A stretch of 37,965 nt of DNA. Origin: Nocardia suismassiliense. Its GTDB lineage: Bacteria; Actinomycetota; Actinomycetes; Mycobacteriales; Mycobacteriaceae. Positions 16,601-24,866 of this stretch are shown in pieces (the first letter of the stretch is position 1; each line of letters opens with the position of its first letter). The notes under the pieces are model-generated. The model searched no databases. It was given only the letters and a program-made list of their open reading frames with translations, and was not told where the DNA came from. The position numbers and the translations under genes were made by a program. Location: contig NZ_LT985361.1 in NCBI RefSeq assembly GCF_900269665.1, positions 3,164,308-3,202,272 on the forward strand. The letters are read 5' to 3'.

Positions 16601-19600
16601 GGCGCGACCGAGTGAGCACCACCGGCCGACCACGATTCGATCCGCCGCCGCTCGTCCGGATGCACCATATCGATGTCATCGACGGCGGCGACCGGATCGG
16701 CGGCCACCTGGTGCAGCACCCGGATATAGGCGTCGAGGAACCGCAGCACCGTCGGTTCGTCGAAAAGGTCGGTGGCATAACCGAACCGGATGATGATCTG
16801 CCCCGGCGTGCGGTCGGCGCCATGATCGTCGACCACCGCGATATGCAGATCGGTCTTCGCCGTGCGCGTATCGACATCGAGCCCGGCGAACGTCAGACCG
16901 GGCAGTTCCAGGCTGGCCTTGCCGAAGTTCTGGAACGCGAAACCGACCTGATACAGCGGATGCCGCCCCGGCGACCGCACCGGGTTGACCGCGTCGACGA
17001 CGTGCTCGAACGGCACCTCGGAATGGGCGAAGTTCGCCAGGTCCCGATCCCTGGTCCGGTCGAGCAGCGCGGCGAAACTCTCGCCGGGATCGATCCTGGT
17101 GCGCGACACCGTCGTATTGACGAACATGCCGACGAGATCGTCCAGGGCAGCCTCGGCCCGGTTGGTCATCGGCACCCCGATGGCGATGTCGGTGCTGCCG
17201 GACAGCCGCGACAGCAGCACGGCCAACGCCGTCCGCATCACCATGAACAGGGTCGCCTTGTGCTCGCGGGCGACGGCGAGCAACGCACTGTGCAGGGTGG
17301 CGGGCACCGGCCGCTGGGTGGCCGCGCCGCGCAACGACGCGGTGCTCGGGCGTGGCCGGTCGCTCGGCAGATCGAGTTCGTCCGGCAGCCCGGCCAGTTC
17401 GGTCGTCCAGTAGGAAAGCTGCCTGGCCAGCAGCGAATCCGGGTCGTCGCGGGAGCCGAGCAGCTCCTGCTGCCACAGCGCGTAGTCGGCGTATTGGATA
17501 TCGAGCGGACGCCAGGCCGGAGCGGTGCCCGCGGCGCGCGCGGTGTAGGCGGTGGCGATATCGCGAGCCAGCGGCGCCAGCGAGGAGCCGTCGGCGCAGA
17601 TATGGTGCACCGCGCACACCAGCACGTGTTCGTCGGCGGTCCGGAGCAGCCGAACCCGCAGCGGCACCTCGATCGACACGTCGAAGCCGCGCCACAGAAT
17701 GGCGTGCACCCGTTCGGCCAGCTCGTCGGGTGTGGCCGTCGCCAGCTCCTCGACGGCGAAATCGGCGAAACCACGTCCCGCTTCGAGCGCGTGCTGGCGC
17801 GGCCCGGTGCTGTCGGCCGGATACCTCGTGCGCAGGATCTCGTGCCGCGCAACGGTATCGATGAACGCGGCGCGCAAGGCGTCCACATCGAGGTCGCCGG
17901 ACATGCTGAAGGCGAAGCCGATATTGTCCACGGCCGACTCCGGGTCGAACCGGTTACGCAGCCAGAACCGCAACTGCGACGGGGACAGTGGCACCCGTTC
18001 GGGCCGCGGCCGGGCTAACAGCGCCGGTCGGCTCTCGTCGAACCGTTGCGCCTGAATGGCTTTCGCCAAAGCCGCCACGGTCGGATGGTCGAACAGCAAC
18101 CGGGTCGGAATCCGCGCCTGCCACACCTCGCTCAGCCGTGCGGCGACCTGGGTGGCGAGCAGCGAATTGCCGCCCGAGGCAAAGAAATCGGAGTCCGCGC
18201 CCAGCTGGTCGTGGCCCAATACCTGAGCGAACACCTCGGCGACCAGTTCCTCACCGGGGCCGCACAAGGCGCGGCACGCGAGCTGGTCGACAGCGCGGGC
18301 CCGCAACGCCGCCCGGTCTGCTTTTCCGGTGGGCGTCAAGGGAATTCGGTCGACGACGGTGATCGTGGCGGGCAGCATGTAGTGCGGGAGCTGCCGAGCC
18401 AATGCGCTCGCCAGTTCGGCGTCATCGAGTGCATGGCCGGGTTCGGCTTGCACGTAGGCCGCCAGCGCCGTCTCGCCCGCCGCGGTCTTGCGATCGACGG
18501 TCACCGCCGCGCGCACCCCGGGCCTGCTCGCCAGCACCGATTCGATCTCGCCGAGCTCGATGCGGAAGCCGCGCACTTTGACCTGATCGTCGCTGCGGCC
18601 CAGATATTCGAGGTCACCGCCGGTGCCGCGGCGGACGATGTCGCCGGTGCGGTACATCCGGGTGCCGGGCAGCCCGTGCGGGTCGGCCACGAAACGCTGT
18701 GCCGTCAGGCCGGATCGATCGTGGTACCCGCGGGCCAGGCCGGGCCCGGAGACGTACAGTTCGCCCGCGGTACCGGCACCGACCGGGCGTAGTCGTTTGT
18801 CGAGTACCCGGCAGCTGATTCCCGGCAGTCCCGAGCCGATGGTGACCGGCAGGTCCGGGGCCAGCGGCGCGCTGATCGACACCATGATGGTGGTTTCGGT
18901 CGGACCGTAGCCGTTGAAGAATCGGCGTCCGGGAGCCGACCAGCGGTGCACCAAAGGTGCGGGGCAGGTTTCGCCACCGACGATCACCACCCGCAGCGTG
19001 TCGAGTCCGGTCGGTTCGAGCGAGGCCAGCGCCGACGGGGTCAGAAAGGCATGGCTGATCTCGTGGCGCGCGATGAGGCTCGCCAGCTCGGCGCCGCCGT
19101 AGACCGTCGGCGGCGCGATCACCATGGTGGCGGCGGAGCCGATGGCGAGCAGCAGCTCGAGCACCGAGGCGTCGAAGCTCGGTGACGCGAAATGCAGGGT
19201 GCGCGCGGCCGAAGTGAGCGTGTACCTGGCGATCTGCTCGGCGCAGAACGCGGCGAGACCGGCGTGGGTGACCGCGACGCCCTTCGGCCTGCCCGTCGAG
19301 CCGGAGGTATAGATCAGGTACGCCACGTTCGAAACTCGAAGCAGCGTAGGACGATCGAGGTAAGAAATAGGATTCGCCGATGCCGCGGCGGTCCGGGTGA
19401 CCAGCTCCGGGTCATCGATCGCGAGCCAGCGCACGCCTGCGGGCAGTGCGGGCGCGTATTCGCAGTTCGTCAGCCCGATATCGGCGCCGCAGTCGGCCAC
19501 TAGGAACTGGATGCGCTTACCGGGCATCCCGGGATCGATCGGCACGAACGCGGCGCCGGTCTTGGCGACCGCCCACACCGCGAGCACCGAGTCGATCGAT

Positions 19601-19908
19601 CGGGGCAGTGCCACCGCCACCATGGTCTCCGGCCCGACGCCCATCCCGAGCAGTGTCCGCGCCAGCCGCGAGGACCGGGCATCGAGTTGGCGGTAGGTGA
19701 TCGAGCTGTCGCCGCACACCGCCGCGACACCGTCGGCATTGCGTTCCACTGCGGAGGCGAGCAGTGCGGCGAGGGTGGGGGAGTGTGTCGAGGAGCTCCG
19801 GCGGGAACGTTCACGACGAGCGGACGAGGGGGTCCGCTGAATACCACTGGTCAAGCTCTGGTCCCGCCATACGAAGTGACAAAGGGGCCTGATGGTATAA
19901 CGCCGCAC
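13567..19908 (-). CDS. Dimodular NRPS, A-T-C-A-T-R, with reductive release
   Basis: Nonribosomal peptide synthetase of about 2113 residues. Order and approximate positions: A1 (45-535; TSGSTGRPKG ~199, NGYGPTETT ~332), T1 (550-615; GGNSLL), C (630-1065; HHICADG ~769), A2 (1100-1595; TSGSTGRPKG ~1256, NLYGPTEAA ~1389), T2 (1610-1675; GGSSLM), thioester reductase R (1710-2065; GATGFLG NADPH loop ~1719, YVLSK catalytic pair ~1878). By alignment to GrsA from memory, the pocket residues read about DALFIGGIM for A1 and DVWDFILVS for A2. Both keep the Asp that binds the alpha-amine, so alpha-amino acids are expected; neither substrate is assigned. R-domain release should give a dipeptide aldehyde or alcohol, as in AusA. 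The frame is open to GTG 19983; GTG 19908 has GGTGGA upstream, and TTG 19854 is also possible. No MbtH, PPTase or exporter is nearby. The last ~40 residues are a low-complexity tail antisense to the lipase. Confidence 0.9.
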   Translation of the reverse strand: MRRYTIRPLCHFVWRDQSLTSGIQRTPSSARRERSRRSSSTHSPTLAALLASAVERNADGVAAVCGDSSITYRQLDARSSRLARTLLGMGVGPETMVAVALPRSIDSVLAVWAVAKTGAAFVPIDPGMPGKRIQFLVADCGADIGLTNCEYAPALPAGVRWLAIDDPELVTRTAAASANPISYLDRPTLLRVSNVAYLIYTSGSTGRPKGVAVTHAGLAAFCAEQIARYTLTSAARTLHFASPSFDASVLELLLAIGSAATMVIAPPTVYGGAELASLIARHEISHAFLTPSALASLEPTGLDTLRVVIVGGETCPAPLVHRWSAPGRRFFNGYGPTETTIMVSISAPLAPDLPVTIGSGLPGISCRVLDKRLRPVGAGTAGELYVSGPGLARGYHDRSGLTAQRFVADPHGLPGTRMYRTGDIVRRGTGGDLEYLGRSDDQVKVRGFRIELGEIESVLASRPGVRAAVTVDRKTAAGETALAAYVQAEPGHALDDAELASALARQLPHYMLPATITVVDRIPLTPTGKADRAALRARAVDQLACRALCGPGEELVAEVFAQVLGHDQLGADSDFFASGGNSLLATQVAARLSEVWQARIPTRLLFDHPTVAALAKAIQAQRFDESRPALLARPRPERVPLSPSQLRFWLRNRFDPESAVDNIGFAFSMSGDLDVDALRAAFIDTVARHEILRTRYPADSTGPRQHALEAGRGFADFAVEELATATPDELAERVHAILWRGFDVSIEVPLRVRLLRTADEHVLVCAVHHICADGSSLAPLARDIATAYTARAAGTAPAWRPLDIQYADYALWQQELLGSRDDPDSLLARQLSYWTTELAGLPDELDLPSDRPRPSTASLRGAATQRPVPATLHSALLAVAREHKATLFMVMRTALAVLLSRLSGSTDIAIGVPMTNRAEAALDDLVGMFVNTTVSRTRIDPGESFAALLDRTRDRDLANFAHSEVPFEHVVDAVNPVRSPGRHPLYQVGFAFQNFGKASLELPGLTFAGLDVDTRTAKTDLHIAVVDDHGADRTPGQIIIRFGYATDLFDEPTVLRFLDAYIRVLHQVAADPVAAVDDIDMVHPDERRRIESWSAGGAHSVAPETLGAALRRTAAATPDAIAVVCGSATLTYGELLARASRLARWLIGQGVGPEAVVAVAMRRSLDQVVALCAIAEAGGAWVPIDPDHPAERIGYVLDSAAPHCVLTTSADAFAVTAAHAVDTLDLTGLDSAPVRDHERRMPLRGDHPAYVIYTSGSTGRPKGVVVSHEAIVNQLDWMQHQYGVDAADTYLQKTPATFDVSLWGYFLPLRAGARMVLAGPDDHRDPAALCGLIAGHRVTLTDFVPTMLTAFAGHATASEVSSLRAVFVIGEALTPETARAFAAISSAEVHNLYGPTEAAVSITQHRVDAAEPATTVPIGVPEWNSRVFVLDTRLRPVPVGAVGELYLAGVQLARGYKGAPGLTAGRFVANPAERGARMYRTGDLVRWNSHGTLDYLGRSDFQVKVRGHRIELGDIETALLADPGVGQAAVAVKPCDGGDRLVGYVVAAADSDVDPNALRQSLSRMLPAYMVPSAVLLLDALPVNTSGKLDRAALPQPVFAARDGVAPSTPLETDIAAVFAEVLAVSPIGVTDDFFELGGSSLMAFTLHQRLSARLARDVPMSALLTTPTVGGLAAHLTGTAAQTRVPTPAEDAVLDDDITVHDGLAPHTGTPRVVLLTGATGFLGAHLLRDLLEHTDTRVWCLVRADTADQGADRIRQVLQRYRLWNATAEDRIVAVPGDLAAPRLGLSDAEFDRLAETVDVILHNGARVNHIDPYARLRAANVEGTRDILRLATTHRLKPVHFVSTLGTTVAKSATPRLILETTRLRADRLAENGYVLSKWAAEELVWQAGDRGVPIGIYRPGTICGDPQAGLNSADDSFWNMIRAATILGQAPDVSDAAVSLSPATYVSRAIVELATHPRAETVYHLVNKTPVAVKTIFARLRHHGLPVTTAPLDTVRAALTAESHRRNAAGDDSLVRAELLSSNYIGLARLDWSDAHTRTALADTDITCPPITEAALDAYISEFIASGFLPSGAAPGLPAPDPILGAGQQVVGPGSAPARTAVSQSSDGS

Positions 19909-20004
19909 TGCGGTCCACCACCGAATGGAATAACACCTGTTCGCGCACGTGCTCAGCCCGATTTGCCCGGCGCGGAGCCACACTTTACGGCATTGGGTGC
20001 CAAG

Positions 20005-20019
20005 TGATTTCGGAAATCA
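20005..20019. promoter_or_regulatory. Palindrome at the PaaX/NRPS junction
   Basis: TGATTT-CGG-AAATCA is a perfect 6-bp inverted repeat covering the stop codon of the PaaX-type gene, about 100 bp upstream of the NRPS start. It might be a regulator site for a separate NRPS promoter or a small RNA hairpin between the genes. Confidence 0.3.
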
Positions 20020-20898
20020 ATGGATCAATATTCCGGGTTTGGTTCCGGCCTCGATGCGTGACCGTACCCAGCGTCGGCTCGGTGCCAGGCAGCGCTGTTG
20101 CGCCTCGGCGAACAGCCGCACACTGGCCGGTCCGGGCCAGTCGGCGGGCAACATCGACGCCGGGAGGCCGGGATCGAGGTAGGGGATGATGCGCCATTCG
20201 TCGAGCAGTGGGACGAAGTATTCGAAGGCTTGGCGGTCGGTCAGATTGTCGAGAGTGCGAATATCGCCGTGGTGGGCGAGGAACGCGCGGTGCCGCTCGG
20301 CGAGGGCGGGCAGATCCCACCATTGCGCGGCCGCGTCGCGCAGCGTGCCGGGCACCGTCAGGTCGGTGGCGCGAAACGAGGTCACGTAGTCGTCGAGCGC
20401 CAAGGCCGTGACGATCGTGGCCGCTTCGGCCGCCAGGTATTCGGGGCAGATCCACAGGCCGGCCGACACGGTGCCGCAGCCGATCGAGGACAGCCTGCGG
20501 CGCAGCTGGTGCCGCGCGGCGCGCTGGGATTCCGGGATGCCGAACGAGATCAGGTGCCAAGCATCGCCGTCGGCCATCTGCCGGAAGCCGAAGATGCGCG
20601 GATCGCCGCGCGAGTACATCGCCTCGGCCGCGGCGGTGATGCGGTATCCGCTGCGGCCGTCGCGTGACTCGGCGTCGAGCACGCCCTTGCTCTTCAGCCG
20701 GGTGACGGCGGTCCGGGTGCTCTGCTCGGGCACACCGAGTCCGGCCAGCAGTGCGCTGAAGTCGGCGATGGCGAGCCAGCCGCCCAGGTCGCGCACGTAG
20801 GCGCCGAGCACGGTCCGGGCGAGCGAGGTCGCGCTGCCCGGCCTCGAGTCGATGTCGTCGAGGACCGCGCCCGCGAGGTCAGCGCGCGGTGAGTTCAT
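20017..20898 (-). CDS. PaaX-family transcriptional regulator
   Basis: Protein of 293 residues with the PaaX layout. The N-terminal winged helix (about residues 25-95; LLAGLGVPEQSTRTAVTRL is the HTH) is followed by the central PaaX domain with FGIPESQRAARHQLRRRL and GLWICPEYL (about 115-175), and a C-terminal helical domain. PaaX represses aromatic catabolism in response to an acyl-CoA thioester; relatives control various aromatic pathways. Its start lies inside the kynU 3' end (20-nt overlap), so it is made with the kynurenine enzymes and probably regulates them. An anthraniloyl-CoA-like or kynurenine-derived effector is a guess. Confidence 0.87.
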   Translation of the reverse strand: MNSPRADLAGAVLDDIDSRPGSATSLARTVLGAYVRDLGGWLAIADFSALLAGLGVPEQSTRTAVTRLKSKGVLDAESRDGRSGYRITAAAEAMYSRGDPRIFGFRQMADGDAWHLISFGIPESQRAARHQLRRRLSSIGCGTVSAGLWICPEYLAAEAATIVTALALDDYVTSFRATDLTVPGTLRDAAAQWWDLPALAERHRAFLAHHGDIRTLDNLTDRQAFEYFVPLLDEWRIIPYLDPGLPASMLPADWPGPASVRLFAEAQQRCLAPSRRWVRSRIEAGTKPGILIH

Positions 20899-22114
20899 CG
20901 CGGATCGCCGAGATCCCGGCGAAAACCTCGGTGTAGGTGGTGCTGAGCGGGCTCAGGCCGATCCGGATGCCTTGCGGCGGACGGAAATCGGGGGTGACGC
21001 CGCGTTGCCAGAGTCGCGCGGGGAGCTCCTTGAACTGGGGGTGGTCGATCGTCACGTGGCCACCACGACGGGCGGGGTCGATGGGCGACGATACCGCAAC
21101 GCCCAGCGGAATCAGCCAGGCCCGCACCAGTTCGAGCGCGAATTCGGTGAGGGCGACCGACTTCGCCCGCACCGCCGCCATGCCCACCTCCTCGATCAGG
21201 TCGAGGGTGTCCTGGATCGGCAGCATGCCGACGATCGCGGGCGTCCCGCTGATGACCCGCCGGATGCCCGGCGCGGGAACGTAACCCTGCGCCATCTCGA
21301 ACGGACTCTCGCGGCCCATCCAGCCCCAGATCGGCTGCGTGAAATCGGCGAGGTGCGCGGCGTTGACATAACCGAAGGCGGGCGCGCCGGGGCCGCCGTT
21401 CAGATACTTGTAGGTGCAGCCGACCGCGTAATCGACTGCCCAGGAATCGAGTTCGAGCTCGACCGCGCCCGCCGAATGACAGAGGTCGAGCAGCAGCATG
21501 GCGCCGGCGCCGTGCACGACGGCACTGATGGCGGGCGCGTCGAGCAGATAGCCGGACCGGTAGGCGACGTGGCTGAGCACGACGAGCGCGGTGCGGTCGG
21601 AGACGGCGTCGGCCACCTGCTCGGCGGTGACGCCGCCGGTGAACTCCGGTTCGATCCAGCGCAGCGTCAGGCCGAGTTCGGTGGCGATCGCCTCCAGCAG
21701 GTAACGGTCGGTGGGGAAGTTGTCGCGGTCGAGCACGATCTCGGTGCGCTCGCCCCGGCGCGCGAGCGCACCACGGGCGATCTTGTACAGCAGCACCGTG
21801 GTCGAGTCGCCGATCGTGGTCTGACCCGCGGCGGCGCCGAGCACCGCCGCACCGATCCGGTCGCCGATGGCGAGCGGCAGGTCGAACCATTGCTCGTCCC
21901 AGCCGCGGATGAGGCGTCCGCCCCACGCGTCGGTGACGAAGGAGGCGAGGCGGTCGGCGGTCGCCCGGAGCGGACGGCCGAGCGAGTTGCCGTCGAGGTA
22001 GGCGACGATCTCCGGGTTGTCGCTGCCGAGGAATCGGCTCGGGTAGTCGCGCAGCGGATCTGCGTCGTCGAGAGCTTTCGCGCGCATGGCGAAGTCTGGT
22101 GCGGGCGAGGTCAT
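20879..22114 (-). CDS. kynU: Kynureninase
   Basis: PLP-dependent hydrolase, 411 residues, cleaving L-kynurenine to anthranilate and alanine (or 3-hydroxykynurenine to 3-hydroxyanthranilate). Family marks: LDGNSLGRPL near the N-terminus, DRDNFPTD, DLCHSAGA with the PLP-binding Asp (about residue 212), and CTYKYLNGGPGAPAF with the Schiff-base Lys (about 235). The C-terminus PPQGIRIGLSPL is also typical. The start is 4 nt after the kynA stop and the end overlaps the PaaX-type gene, so the three are cotranscribed. The formamidase step between KynA and KynU has no gene here. Confidence 0.95.
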   Translation of the reverse strand: MTSPAPDFAMRAKALDDADPLRDYPSRFLGSDNPEIVAYLDGNSLGRPLRATADRLASFVTDAWGGRLIRGWDEQWFDLPLAIGDRIGAAVLGAAAGQTTIGDSTTVLLYKIARGALARRGERTEIVLDRDNFPTDRYLLEAIATELGLTLRWIEPEFTGGVTAEQVADAVSDRTALVVLSHVAYRSGYLLDAPAISAVVHGAGAMLLLDLCHSAGAVELELDSWAVDYAVGCTYKYLNGGPGAPAFGYVNAAHLADFTQPIWGWMGRESPFEMAQGYVPAPGIRRVISGTPAIVGMLPIQDTLDLIEEVGMAAVRAKSVALTEFALELVRAWLIPLGVAVSSPIDPARRGGHVTIDHPQFKELPARLWQRGVTPDFRPPQGIRIGLSPLSTTYTEVFAGISAIRDELTAR

Positions 22115-22118
22115 GCGG

Positions 22119-22973
22119 TCAGCGTCCGATCTCTGTGCGTACAGCGAACAGTTCGGGGAAGAAGGTGAGGTCGAGCGCGCGCTGTAAGAAGCCGACCCCG
22201 CTGGATCCGCCCGTGCCGCGTTTCATGCCGATGGTGCGCAGCACCGTGCGCAGGTGCCGGAAGCGCCACAGCTGGAAGTTCTCCTCGAGGTCGACCAGCT
22301 CTTCGAAGGTCTCGTAGACCGACCAATGTTGTTCCGGTGCTTCGTAAATGGACTTCACCAGCGGGAGCAGCTCGGGGTCGAGCACGTAGGCCTTCGTCAC
22401 GTCCCGGTCCAGGGTGGAGTGCGGCACGTCGAGTCCGCTGCGCGCGGCGTGCCGCCAGAACGCGTCGTAGAGGCTCGGTTCGTACAGCAGCGCCTGTAAT
22501 TCCTTGTGCGCGACCGGGTCTGCTTCGAAGACCTTCAGCATCGAGGCGTTCTTGTTGCCGAGAATGAACTCGACGGCCCGGTACTGATACGACTGGAAGC
22601 CCGACGAATTGCCGAGAAAGTCGCGGAACTGGGCGTACTCGGTGGGCGTCAGGGTCGCGAGCACCGACCACTGCTCGGTGAGCGTCTTCTGGATGTGCTT
22701 CACGCGCGCAATGCATTTGAGGGCGACACCGATGTCGTCGGCATCGAAAGCCGCACGCGCGGCGCGGGTTTCGTGCAGGACCAGTTTGAGCCACAGCTCG
22801 GTGGTCTGGTGCTGGATGATGAACAGCAGCTCATCGTGGTGCTCCGGCTTGCTGACCGGATGCTGGGCGCTGAGCAAGGTGTTCAGGTCGAGGTAGCCGC
22901 CGTAGCTCAGGCGCGAGCTGAAGTCGGTCACGATGTCGTGTTCGAGTGCGCGGGTGTTCTGCTCGACGGTCAT
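22119..22973 (-). CDS. kynA: Tryptophan 2,3-dioxygenase
   Basis: Haem-dependent dioxygenase, 284 residues, opening the indole ring of L-tryptophan to N-formylkynurenine. Family motifs: SYGGYLDLNTLL, the active-site segment ELLFIIQHQTTELWLKL, FLGNSSGFQSYQYRAVEF (substrate-carboxylate Arg), and the region LWRFRHLRTV with the proximal haem His, followed by KRGTGGSSG. ATG at 22973 has GGGGAT about 6 nt upstream; the longer frame to 23012 is not needed. It is the first gene of the kynA-kynU-paaX unit, and the NRPS may be read from the same transcript. Confidence 0.95.
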   Translation of the reverse strand: MTVEQNTRALEHDIVTDFSSRLSYGGYLDLNTLLSAQHPVSKPEHHDELLFIIQHQTTELWLKLVLHETRAARAAFDADDIGVALKCIARVKHIQKTLTEQWSVLATLTPTEYAQFRDFLGNSSGFQSYQYRAVEFILGNKNASMLKVFEADPVAHKELQALLYEPSLYDAFWRHAARSGLDVPHSTLDRDVTKAYVLDPELLPLVKSIYEAPEQHWSVYETFEELVDLEENFQLWRFRHLRTVLRTIGMKRGTGGSSGVGFLQRALDLTFFPELFAVRTEIGR

Positions 22974-23014
22974 GCGAAATCCCCATCGGTCGGGTGTGGC
23001 CTTCCTCCACACTA

Positions 23015-23048
23015 TGACACGATCGTGACGATCGCTAGTTATGTGTCA
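23015..23048 (-). promoter_or_regulatory. Operator-like palindromes upstream of kynA
   Basis: CACGATCGTG (23018-23027) is a perfect 10-bp palindrome, followed by a partial copy GACGATCG. The outer arms TGACAC (23015-23020) and GTGTCA (23043-23048) form a larger inverted repeat around both. This lies about 45-75 bp upstream of the kynA start, where a PaaX-type repressor would act. Confidence 0.45.
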
Positions 23049-23084
23049 CAACTGGGGATCGGCTGCCTGGGGTTTCGCCGCGGG

Positions 23085-23534
23085 TTAACGCGGTCCGGCG
23101 GCGCCGTTCGAACGCGGAACGAGCGCGAAGATCGGGATGGTGCGGTCGGTCTTGCTGCGGTAGTCGGCGAAACTGGGGTACATCGCGTCGAGGCCGGGCC
23201 ATGCGGCCTCGCGTTCGGCGGGCGAGAGTTCGGTCGCCGTGACGGGGATGGTCTTGCTGTTGATCTGGACCTCCGCCTCGCGGTTCGCGCGCAGGTTCAG
23301 CACCCAGTCGGGATGGGTCGGGGTGCCGCGATGGGACCCGGCGATGAGGTAGCGGCCGCCGTCTTGCTGGTAGAGCAGCGGGGAGGTGCGGCGCTGGCCG
23401 GACTTGCGGCCGACGGTGGTGAGCAGCAGGATCGGCGCCTTACCCAGCCGGCCGCCGAGCTTGCCGCCGCTGACCCGATACAGAGATGCGTTGAGGCCCG
23501 CGAAGATTCGTTCCAGCTGATGTGTTATCGACAT
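23085..23534 (-). CDS. F420-type nitroreductase family protein (DUF385)
   Basis: Protein of 149 residues of the split-beta-barrel F420-dependent Ddn family of Mycobacteriales. Supporting motifs: LLTTVGRKSGQRRTSPL (about residues 37-53), YLIAGSHRGTPTHPDWVLNLRAN (phosphate and deazaflavin contacts, about 62-84), and a C-terminal RTIPIFALVP. Members reduce nitro- or other electron-poor compounds with F420H2, or act in quinone protection. It is the first gene upstream of kynA but is separated from it by about 110 bp with operator-like repeats, so it is probably not in the kyn operon. Confidence 0.85.
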   Translation of the reverse strand: MSITHQLERIFAGLNASLYRVSGGKLGGRLGKAPILLLTTVGRKSGQRRTSPLLYQQDGGRYLIAGSHRGTPTHPDWVLNLRANREAEVQINSKTIPVTATELSPAEREAAWPGLDAMYPSFADYRSKTDRTIPIFALVPRSNGAAGPR

Positions 23535-23722
23535 GGAACCAGCCTAGGTGCGGGCAGGTCTGCGAGCGGTGGATTTCGGGTCATGGAGCACCGCTGCCAT
23601 GACAATACCGGCGCGCTGTGCGGCAGCTAAAAGTCGCGGCATTTTCGCGGACTTATTCGAGCGCCATAATTCGACGCGCGCCGTTGCGAGCATTCGACGA
23701 TTGTTTTTGTAGGGTGTGGTGA
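23535..23722. promoter_or_regulatory. Divergent promoter region (nitroreductase / terD)
   Basis: This is 188 bp between divergent genes. A possible plus-strand promoter is TTGCGA at 23684-23689 with TTGTAG at 23707-23712 (17-bp spacer), which would leave a leader of only a few bases before the terD ATG. No inverted repeat stands out. Confidence 0.25.
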
Positions 23723-24832
23723 ATGACCGTGCAACTGGCTCGGGGGCAGGTAAATGTGCTCGAAGCCGAGCACATAGTTGTTTCGGTGCGACACGGCGCG
23801 GCGGTCGATCTGTCCGCATTGCTGCTCACCGCGAACGGCATGGTCCGGTCGGATGCGGATCTGGTCTTCTACAACCAGCCGCTCGGGGAAGGTGTGCGGC
23901 TGGTGCCCGGAGAAGGCGGCCAACCAGGCGCATTGGCGATAGATCTGCGCGTGGTCCCGGTAGGGATCGAGCATGTTCGTATTGTCGTCGCGCTCGACGA
24001 TCAGCAGGACAGCCTGGGCAATTATCCAGCGCCTGAACTGCGGATCGACGACACCGCGGGCAATCGACTGTATGAATTCGTCATCGACGGATCAGGTGCG
24101 GAATCGACCGTCGTCGCGTTGGACCTGGATCGGGGCGACCCCTGGCGGCTGCGTGCCCTCGGGCACGGATACCGCAGTGGTTTCGCCGCCCTGGTGTCCG
24201 CGCACGGCGTCGCGGTGGGGCGCACACCGAAGCCGGTGCGGCAACTGCCCGATCCGGAAATGGCGAGTGCGCTCGCCACCGCACAGGAATTGGCGCTGCG
24301 CAATCCGGGCGGCGCCGAATTGTCCCATGTGAAGATGGCATTGGGCTGGGACCCGGTCCGTGAGCCGGGACGATTCGGTTTGCGGGAAGTCGATATCGAT
24401 CTCGACGCCTCGGCCTTGGTCTTTTCCGGCCGCGAGCTACTCGACGCCGCCTTTTACGGCCACCTGTCCTCCAAAGACGGATCGGTCCGACACCAGGGCG
24501 ACAATCTCACCGGTGCCGGTCGCGGCGACAACGAGATGATCGACGTCGACCTCACCAAGCTGTCCCCCGAGGCCTCGACCGTCATTTTCGTCGTAACCTC
24601 CTACGCCGGACACACATTCGAGCGCGTGCGCAACGCCTTCTGGCGCTTGGTCGACGGCACCACCGACATCGAACTCACCGGCGGCAGCCTGCGCGTCGGC
24701 GGCAAGCACACCGGCATGGTGGTCGCGAAAGTGCAACGCGAAGCCGACGTCTGGAAATTCCGAGCGCTCGGCGCCCCCATCCAGGCCGGCCACCCGGTCG
24801 AGGCGGCCGAGCAGGTGGCCCCGTTCCTCTGA
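23723..24832 (+). CDS. Double TerD-domain protein
   Basis: Protein of 369 residues with two TerD-like domains. The first (about 1-185) is divergent: DLVFYNQPLGEG appears without the full Ca2+ loop. The second (about 195-350) is complete, with DIDLDASALVFSG, the calcium-binding HQGDNLTGAGRGDNE (about residues 257-271) and FVVTSYAGHTFERVRNAF. TerD proteins bind Ca2+ and belong to the tellurite-resistance/stress-response complexes, with TerC-type membrane partners; none is nearby. No strong SD precedes the ATG. It is convergent with the SDR gene, 34 bp apart. Confidence 0.85.
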   Translation: MTVQLARGQVNVLEAEHIVVSVRHGAAVDLSALLLTANGMVRSDADLVFYNQPLGEGVRLVPGEGGQPGALAIDLRVVPVGIEHVRIVVALDDQQDSLGNYPAPELRIDDTAGNRLYEFVIDGSGAESTVVALDLDRGDPWRLRALGHGYRSGFAALVSAHGVAVGRTPKPVRQLPDPEMASALATAQELALRNPGGAELSHVKMALGWDPVREPGRFGLREVDIDLDASALVFSGRELLDAAFYGHLSSKDGSVRHQGDNLTGAGRGDNEMIDVDLTKLSPEASTVIFVVTSYAGHTFERVRNAFWRLVDGTTDIELTGGSLRVGGKHTGMVVAKVQREADVWKFRALGAPIQAGHPVEAAEQVAPFL

Positions 24833-24866
24833 GCCGACGCACGAGTCACGGGGCCGGCCGCGCAGC

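Noticed and set aside
14962..18018. 1018-codon plus-strand open frame opposite the NRPS
   Set aside because: High-GC antisense shadow of the A and C domains; the translation is Arg/His/Gln-rich without any domain, and the minus strand has full NRPS motifs.
13567..19908. Assigning Trp, Val or another specific amino acid to the NRPS adenylation domains
   Set aside because: The pocket residues were read by eye and match no code I can recall with certainty.
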